The notes under the pieces are model-generated. The model did no database searches and was not told the DNA's origin. It worked only from the letters and a program-made list of their open reading frames with translations. DNA of 10,250 bases from an uncultured Clostridia bacterium (lineage in GTDB: Bacteria; Bacillota; Clostridia; Christensenellales; UBA1242): NCBI GenBank assembly GCA_947626175.1, contig CANQRE010000027.1:1-10250 (forward strand), written 5' to 3'. The stretch's first letter is position 1, and every line of letters starts with the position of its first letter. Positions 5,913 through 10,250 of this stretch are shown here, one piece after another. A program made the translations under genes and the position numbers.

Positions 5913-7220
5913 TTAGAATTTGAATCCCCGTTTGCCTTTCATCATTTTCATCATTTCTTTTGATTGAGCAAATTGCTTTAACAAAGCGTTGACCTGTTGA
6001 ATTGATGTTCCGCTTCCATTTGCAATCCGCTGTCTGCGTGAGGCTTTGATAATGTCAGGGTTTTGTCTTTCCTCAGGCGTCATGGATTGAATGATGTATT
6101 TGTTGATTTGAATTTCCTTTTCGTCAATCTTGACGCCCTTAAGCTTGTTTCCAAGCCCTGGGATCATGCTCAATATGTCTTGAATTGAGCCCATTTTTTT
6201 CATGTTTTCAATTTGCACAAGATAATCGTCAAAGGTGAAAGAATTTTCTCTAAACTTCTTTTCCATTTGCTTTGCTTGTTCTTCGGTCACAGCTTCTTGT
6301 GCTTTTTCGATCAGCGACAGCACATCGCCCATTCCCAAAATTCTGCTTGCAATCCTGTCAGGATAAAATGGCTCGATGTCGCCTATCTTTTCGCCAACGC
6401 CAGTGAATTTGATTGGCTTTCCTGTGATTGCTTTGATTGAAAGGGCTGCTCCGCCTCGCGTGTCGCCATCAAGTTTGGTAAGAATAAATCCGCTAACGTC
6501 AAGAGCGTTATTAAACGCTTGCGCAACCGTCACTGCGTCCTGCCCGGTCATTGAATCAAGCACAAGCAAAATTTCAGTTGGCAAAACTTTTGCTTTGATG
6601 TTTTGAAGCTCACCCATAAGCTCTTCATTGATATGAAGTCTGCCGGCAGTGTCCAAAATAACAACATCATATCCTTGTTTTTTTGCATGCTCAACAGCTT
6701 GCGAAGCGGTTTTAACAGGATCTTGAGTTCCACGTTCAAACACTTCAACATTTGCTTGCTTTCCAACAACTTGAAGCTGCGAAATTGCCGCCGGACGATA
6801 TATGTCGCAAGCAACAAGCAATGGCTTTTTGCCGCTTTTTTTGAGATATGCAGCAAGTTTTGCACACATAGTTGTTTTACCGGCTCCCTGAAGCCCGCAA
6901 AGCATGATAATTGTTGGAGGAGCTGAAGCTATGACCAATTTTTGAGAATTTGAACTCATAAGATTTGTCAGCTCATCACGCACGATTTTGATCACCTGTT
7001 GCGAAGGAGTTAAACTTTTCATAACTTCATCCCCAACAGCCTTTTCAGAAACGTTTTTCACAAAATCCTTTGCAACCATATAGTTGACGTCTGCTTCAAG
7101 AAGCGCAATGCGAACTTCCCTCATTGCTTCCTTGATTTCAAGCTCCGTCAACCGTCCACGCTTTGTGAGCTTTGAAAAAATATGATTAAATTTTTCTGAT
7201 AACGATGAAAAAAGTGCCAT
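5913..7220 (-). CDS. ffh: Signal recognition particle GTPase Ffh (SRP54)
   Basis: Ffh binds signal peptides at the ribosome exit and SRP RNA and docks with FtsY to target membrane proteins. The 435-residue product has the N domain (about 1-90), G1 GLQGAGKT (109-116), DTAGR (190-194), TKLDGD (248-253), and the methionine-rich M domain (about 300-429) with the SRP-RNA-binding SRRQRIANGSG helix (394-404) and MMKMMKGK near the end. Two adjacent ATGs exist. I chose 7220 because the GGAG site then lies 7 bases upstream instead of 4, and because Ffh proteins usually begin MA(F/L). The ATG overlaps the ylxM stop (TGATG), the usual ylxM-ffh coupling. Confidence 0.98.
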   Translation of the reverse strand: MALFSSLSEKFNHIFSKLTKRGRLTELEIKEAMREVRIALLEADVNYMVAKDFVKNVSEKAVGDEVMKSLTPSQQVIKIVRDELTNLMSSNSQKLVIASAPPTIIMLCGLQGAGKTTMCAKLAAYLKKSGKKPLLVACDIYRPAAISQLQVVGKQANVEVFERGTQDPVKTASQAVEHAKKQGYDVVILDTAGRLHINEELMGELQNIKAKVLPTEILLVLDSMTGQDAVTVAQAFNNALDVSGFILTKLDGDTRGGAALSIKAITGKPIKFTGVGEKIGDIEPFYPDRIASRILGMGDVLSLIEKAQEAVTEEQAKQMEKKFRENSFTFDDYLVQIENMKKMGSIQDILSMIPGLGNKLKGVKIDEKEIQINKYIIQSMTPEERQNPDIIKASRRQRIANGSGTSIQQVNALLKQFAQSKEMMKMMKGKRGFKF

Positions 7221-7462
7221 CATTTTTCTCCATAAAATCTTTTTAAAAGTCCAAGTTTTTGTTCATAGCCCTTTAGCTTTTGCTCTGCTTTTGAAACCGC
7301 ATCTTTGACCGCTTGCCTTGAAACATTTTGATTTTCAGCAATTTCGGAAAGAGTGATGTCCTTGAAAAGATAATCTTCCATCACCTTTTGCTGTGTTTTT
7401 GAAAGCAACGGGCCATATAGGTCATATAGCCTTGCCAAAAGCAAATTGTTTTCCAAACTCAT
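7220..7462 (-). CDS. ylxM: YlxM family DNA-binding protein (UPF0122), SRP-associated
   Basis: An 80-residue UPF0122 protein. The family has a sigma-factor region-4-like helix-turn-helix, seen here as TLSEIAENQNVSRQAVKDAV (about 37-56) followed by a charged helix; YlxM homologues have been linked to SRP activity in streptococci. It is shorter than typical members (about 110 residues), lacking the C-terminal extension. An upstream in-frame ATG at 7483 would add seven residues, but it lies in the loop of a hairpin and has no ribosome binding site; the ATG at 7462 has GAGG with 6 bases spacing and begins MSLENN, closer to family starts. The stop overlaps the ffh start. Confidence 0.92.
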   Translation of the reverse strand: MSLENNLLLARLYDLYGPLLSKTQQKVMEDYLFKDITLSEIAENQNVSRQAVKDAVSKAEQKLKGYEQKLGLLKRFYGEK

Positions 7463-7466
7463 AACT

Positions 7467-7472
7467 TCCCTC
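7467..7472 (-). promoter_or_regulatory. Ribosome binding site that decides the ylxM start
   Basis: GAGGGA begins directly after the 3' arm of the leader hairpin and lies 4 bases before ATG 7462. It favours this start over the in-frame ATG at 7483. Confidence 0.6.
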
Positions 7473-7492
7473 GTAAAGCACATTTGCTTTAC
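7473..7492 (-). repeat. Perfect 8-bp inverted repeat at the predicted 5' end of the ylxM-ffh transcript
   Basis: GTAAAGCA, four-base loop, TGCTTTAC. It starts at the base where transcription from the 7528-7500 promoter is predicted to begin, and its 3' arm touches the ribosome binding site of ylxM. No T run follows, so it is not a terminator. It may be a 5' RNA hairpin that stabilises the message, or a DNA operator covering +1; the sequence alone does not decide. Confidence 0.7.
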
Positions 7493-7499
7493 AAAAATG

Positions 7500-7528
7500 A
7501 TAATAGCACAACTTTATAAATAAATCAA
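7500..7528 (-). promoter_or_regulatory. Predicted promoter for the ylxM-ffh-rpsP-...-yraN unit
   Basis: TTGATT (7528-7523), 17-base spacer ending in TGC, TATTAT (7505-7500): an extended -10 promoter whose -35 box overlaps the hemW stop codon. No terminator separates hemW from it, so readthrough from lepA-hemW may add to expression of the eight genes downstream. Confidence 0.65.
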
Positions 7529-8610
7529 GCGTTTTCAATAAGATTTGTTATAACAAAATTTGACACCCCATAATATTTTGGATTGAGAAAAATTTTGTTT
7601 TGTTTTTTTATCAAAATGTTTTGTTTAATCAGCTCATCAAAATGTTTGTTTTTTTGAATGTCGTAAGACAATTTTTTTATATCAACGCCTTGATCACATC
7701 TTAAGCCAAGCATGACAATTTCCTCATCTCGTTCAGTTTTGGTCAAAACTTCTTTTTCCCGCTTGCCCAAAAAATAATCATCAAAATTTGTGGCGTTTGC
7801 AACGCGAGTTCTTTTTCCATCAAATGAATGCGCCCCCAGTCCAAATCCAACATAAGCCGTGCCATTCCAATAGCCTTTGTTGTGCTTGCATTCAAAGCCC
7901 GGAAGAGCAAAATTTGAGATTTCATAGCGTTTTAAGCCTTTTTTTTGCAAAAAAATTGCCAATTTTTGATAATTATCAACAGTTTTGTCTTCATCAGGCA
8001 ATTTCACTTTTCCACTTTCAACAAGTTTTTTAAGTGGCGTTCCATCTTCAATTTGAAGCATATAAGCGGAAATGTGTTTAACATTTTTTGAAAGCAAAAT
8101 TTTTGCATCCGAAACAATTGACCTGTTTTTTAATCCCAAAATTAGGTCGGCAGAAATGTTTTCAAAGCCCGCTTTTTGAGCAAGTTTTATTGCCTGCAAC
8201 GCAACTTTTTTTGTGTGACGCCTGCCCAAAAATTTGAGATTTTTGTTGTTTAAGGATTGCACTCCAAATGAAATTCGATTGAAGCCAAGTTTTTTGTAAA
8301 ACGCAAGTTTTTCAAAATCGACAGAACAAGGATTGCACTCAATTGTTATTTCCGCAGACTTTGCAACATCAAACTTTTCTTTGATTTTTTCAATCGTCAT
8401 TTTTATAAATTTTTCGTCAACACAAGACGGCGTTCCCCCGCCAAAATATATGCTTGAAACTTTGCATCCGCAATATGTGGAAGAGCTTATTTCATCAATA
8501 AGAAAGTCAAAATATTTTTCTTGCATTTGTTTTGTGCAGACAAATGAAGCAAACGCACAATACACACATTTGGAGTTGCAAAAAGGAATGTGAACATATA
8601 TTTCAATCAT
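7525..8610 (-). CDS. hemW: Radical SAM heme chaperone HemW
   Basis: HemW binds heme and a [4Fe-4S] cluster and delivers heme to membrane proteins; it was long annotated as oxygen-independent coproporphyrinogen III oxidase. The 361-residue product starts IEIYVHIPFCNSKC with the radical SAM CxxxCxxC cysteines at 11, 15 and 18; the residue two after the last Cys is Phe, not the extra Cys of true HemN. Further marks are GGGTP (57-61), ECNP (91-94), RISFGVQS (112-119), YEISNFA (229-235), a HN..YW motif (243-248) and GFGLGAHSF (255-263). The start chosen, ATG 8610, overlaps the end of lepA by 8 bases and matches family N-termini; longer in-frame starts would add lepA-overlapping residues unlike HemW. 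No clear ribosome binding site precedes it. Confidence 0.94.
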   Translation of the reverse strand: MIEIYVHIPFCNSKCVYCAFASFVCTKQMQEKYFDFLIDEISSSTYCGCKVSSIYFGGGTPSCVDEKFIKMTIEKIKEKFDVAKSAEITIECNPCSVDFEKLAFYKKLGFNRISFGVQSLNNKNLKFLGRRHTKKVALQAIKLAQKAGFENISADLILGLKNRSIVSDAKILLSKNVKHISAYMLQIEDGTPLKKLVESGKVKLPDEDKTVDNYQKLAIFLQKKGLKRYEISNFALPGFECKHNKGYWNGTAYVGFGLGAHSFDGKRTRVANATNFDDYFLGKREKEVLTKTERDEEIVMLGLRCDQGVDIKKLSYDIQKNKHFDELIKQNILIKKQNKIFLNPKYYGVSNFVITNLIENA

Positions 8611-10250
8611 TGTCGTCATCCAGTTTGAGAATTGACAAAAACGCTTCTGAAGGAATTTCAACCGACCCAATTTGTCGCATACGTTTTTTGCCTTCTTTTT
8701 GTTTTTCAAGCAATTTTCTTTTTCGAGTTACATCCCCGCCATAACATTTTGCAAGCACATCTTTTCTTAACGCACTTATAGTTTCACGCGCAATGATTTT
8801 GTTGCCTATCGCCGCTTGAATTGGAACTTCAAAAAGTTGTCGCGGAATTATTTTTTTAAGTTTTTCAACAATTGCTCTGCCGCGAGAATAAGCGCTGTCT
8901 TCATGCACAATAAGTGACAAAGCGTCACACTTTTCACCATTTAACAAAATGTCAACTTTCACAAGTTTACTTTGCAAAAAACCTGACATTTCATAGTCGA
9001 AGCTTGCATAGCCTTTTGTCACAGATTTAAGTTTGTCAAAAAAGTCATATATAATTTCGCCAAGTGGCAAAAGATATTCCACCTTCACCCTGCTTGAGTC
9101 AAGATATGTCATGTTTTTGTAAGTTCCGCGCTTGTCCTGGCACAGCTGCATGATTGACCCAACATAAGTTGGCGGAGTGAAAATGCTTGCGTGAACCATT
9201 GGCTCAAGGATTTTTTCAATTTCAACTGGCGAAGGCAGTGACGCTGGATTTGATATATCCAAAACTTCGCCATTTGTTTTGTAAACTTTGTAAGACACGC
9301 TTGGCGCTGTGGTGATTATGTCAAGATTAAACTCTCTTTCAATCCTTTCTGTGATTATTTCCAAATGTAACAGCCCCAAAAAGCCACATCTAAATCCAAA
9401 GCCAAGAGCCTGCGAAACTTCTGGCGAAAACTGCAAACTTGCGTCATTGAGTTTTAGCTTTAAAAGTGCCTCCTTAAGCTCATTGTATCTTGATCCGTCA
9501 ACCGCAAAAATTCCGCACCAAACAACAGGCTGCACTTCTTTGTAGCCCGGGAAAGGAGCAAGAGTTGGAACTAAGGAATTTGTGATTGTGTCGCCAACAT
9601 GCACATCGGAAAGCGATTTTATTGACGCACAAACATAGCCAACTTCGCCGGCAGAAAGCAATGAAGTTGCTTCCATTTTTGGAGTGAAAATTCCAACTTC
9701 GGTGACCTCATATTTTTTCCCTGTTTGCATAAACAAAATTTGATCACCTTGTTTTACTGTGCCATCAAAAATTCGAACAAGGCAAACAGCACCCTTAAAA
9801 TTGTCATAATAGCTGTCAAATATAAGCCCCTTATGCGGCTTTTTTTCATCTCCGCTTGGGCAAGGAAATGTTGTTACAATTTTTTCAAGCACACTTTCAA
9901 TATTTGTCCCATCTTTTGCTGAAATGCACGGAGCGTCCATGGCTGGAAGACCAATAACTTCCTCTATTTCCTTTTTTGTTTCTTCCACTTTTGCAGATGG
10001 AAGATCAATTTTGTTTATAACAGGCAAAATCTCCAAATTTGAATCAATTGCAAGATAGGCATTTGCAAGCGTTTGCGCTTCAACCCCTTGCGAAGCATCC
10101 ACAATAAGGATTGCTCCTTCACATGCCGCAAGCGATCTTGAAACTTCATAGGTAAAATCCACATGTCCCGGCGTGTCAATCAAATTTAAAACATACTGCT
10201 GACCTTTGTAAACATAGTTCATTCTGGTTGGCGTAAGCTTGATTGTGATT
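8603..10250 (-). CDS. lepA: Elongation factor 4 (LepA), N-terminus outside the window
   Basis: LepA/EF4 is a translational GTPase that acts on ribosomes during initiation or stress. The frame is open from the window edge (last full codon at 10249) to the TGA at 8603, giving 548 residues out of about 600, so roughly 50 N-terminal residues with the P-loop are missing. The visible part begins with ITIKL just before switch II and then DTPGHVDF, NKIDLPSA (G4), domains II and III, the 'GFGFRCGFLGLLHLEI' block, and the LepA-specific C-terminal domain with KDVLAKCYGGDVTRKRKLL and GKKRMRQIG. An ATG at 10222 is internal, not the start. It precedes hemW, a common pairing in Bacillota. Confidence 0.97.
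   Translation of the reverse strand, partial: ITIKLTPTRMNYVYKGQQYVLNLIDTPGHVDFTYEVSRSLAACEGAILIVDASQGVEAQTLANAYLAIDSNLEILPVINKIDLPSAKVEETKKEIEEVIGLPAMDAPCISAKDGTNIESVLEKIVTTFPCPSGDEKKPHKGLIFDSYYDNFKGAVCLVRIFDGTVKQGDQILFMQTGKKYEVTEVGIFTPKMEATSLLSAGEVGYVCASIKSLSDVHVGDTITNSLVPTLAPFPGYKEVQPVVWCGIFAVDGSRYNELKEALLKLKLNDASLQFSPEVSQALGFGFRCGFLGLLHLEIITERIEREFNLDIITTAPSVSYKVYKTNGEVLDISNPASLPSPVEIEKILEPMVHASIFTPPTYVGSIMQLCQDKRGTYKNMTYLDSSRVKVEYLLPLGEIIYDFFDKLKSVTKGYASFDYEMSGFLQSKLVKVDILLNGEKCDALSLIVHEDSAYSRGRAIVEKLKKIIPRQLFEVPIQAAIGNKIIARETISALRKDVLAKCYGGDVTRKRKLLEKQKEGKKRMRQIGSVEIPSEAFLSILKLDDDND

Noticed and set aside
8611..8709. N-terminal extension of hemW to an ATG at 8709
   Set aside because: It would overlap lepA's conserved C-terminal coding by about 100 bases, adds 33 residues of a Lys-rich kind absent from HemW, and the family N-terminus begins at ATG 8610.

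Overview
The window holds one densely packed block of bacterial housekeeping genes, all on the minus strand, so transcription runs from high to low coordinates. Gene content (ylxM-ffh-rpsP-khpA-rimM-trmD-rbgA-yraN, lepA-hemW, comM-dprA), AT-rich DNA, AGGAG-type ribosome binding sites and overlapping or near-touching genes point to a low-GC Gram-positive bacterium, most likely an uncultured member of Bacillota/Clostridia. TGA is used as a stop (yraN, rimM, lepA, hemW, ylxM), so this is not a Mycoplasma-type genetic code. The placement below phylum level is a guess. I see no tRNA, rRNA, mobile element, CRISPR array or phage gene, and no stretch above 300 bases without a gene.

Layout in the direction of transcription. 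(1) 10250-7525: lepA (N-terminus beyond the window) runs into hemW with an 8-base overlap. (2) A promoter at 7528-7500, overlapping the hemW stop, is followed at its predicted +1 by a perfect 8-bp hairpin. It starts the unit ylxM, ffh, rpsP, khpA, rimM, trmD, rbgA and yraN (7462-3045), where most genes overlap by 1-4 bases. (3) A near-consensus promoter at 3042-3014 drives a short orphan gene (2994-2608) for a basic/one-membrane-segment/acidic protein of unknown function, closed by an intrinsic terminator. (4) rplS (L19) is a monocistronic unit with its own promoter, a foldable leader and a terminator (2550-2061). (5) A promoter at 2044-2016 starts comM-dprA; dprA leaves the window at base 1.

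Functionally the block is about making and using ribosomes: the SRP GTPase Ffh and its partner YlxM, ribosomal proteins S16 and L19, the maturation factors RimM and RbgA, the tRNA methyltransferase TrmD, the RNA-binding protein KhpA and the elongation factor LepA (EF4). HemW is a heme-handling radical SAM protein, and ComM/DprA/YraN are linked to DNA uptake and recombination or nuclease-like functions.

Most of this is ordinary, and I did not find a convincing new multi-gene system. Points that deserve a second look are the orphan membrane protein with an unusually good promoter, the structured rplS leader, the hairpin at the 5' end of the ylxM-ffh transcript, a Glu where TrmD normally has its catalytic Asp, and a gene order that departs from the usual trmD-rplS and lepA-hemW-hrcA arrangements.
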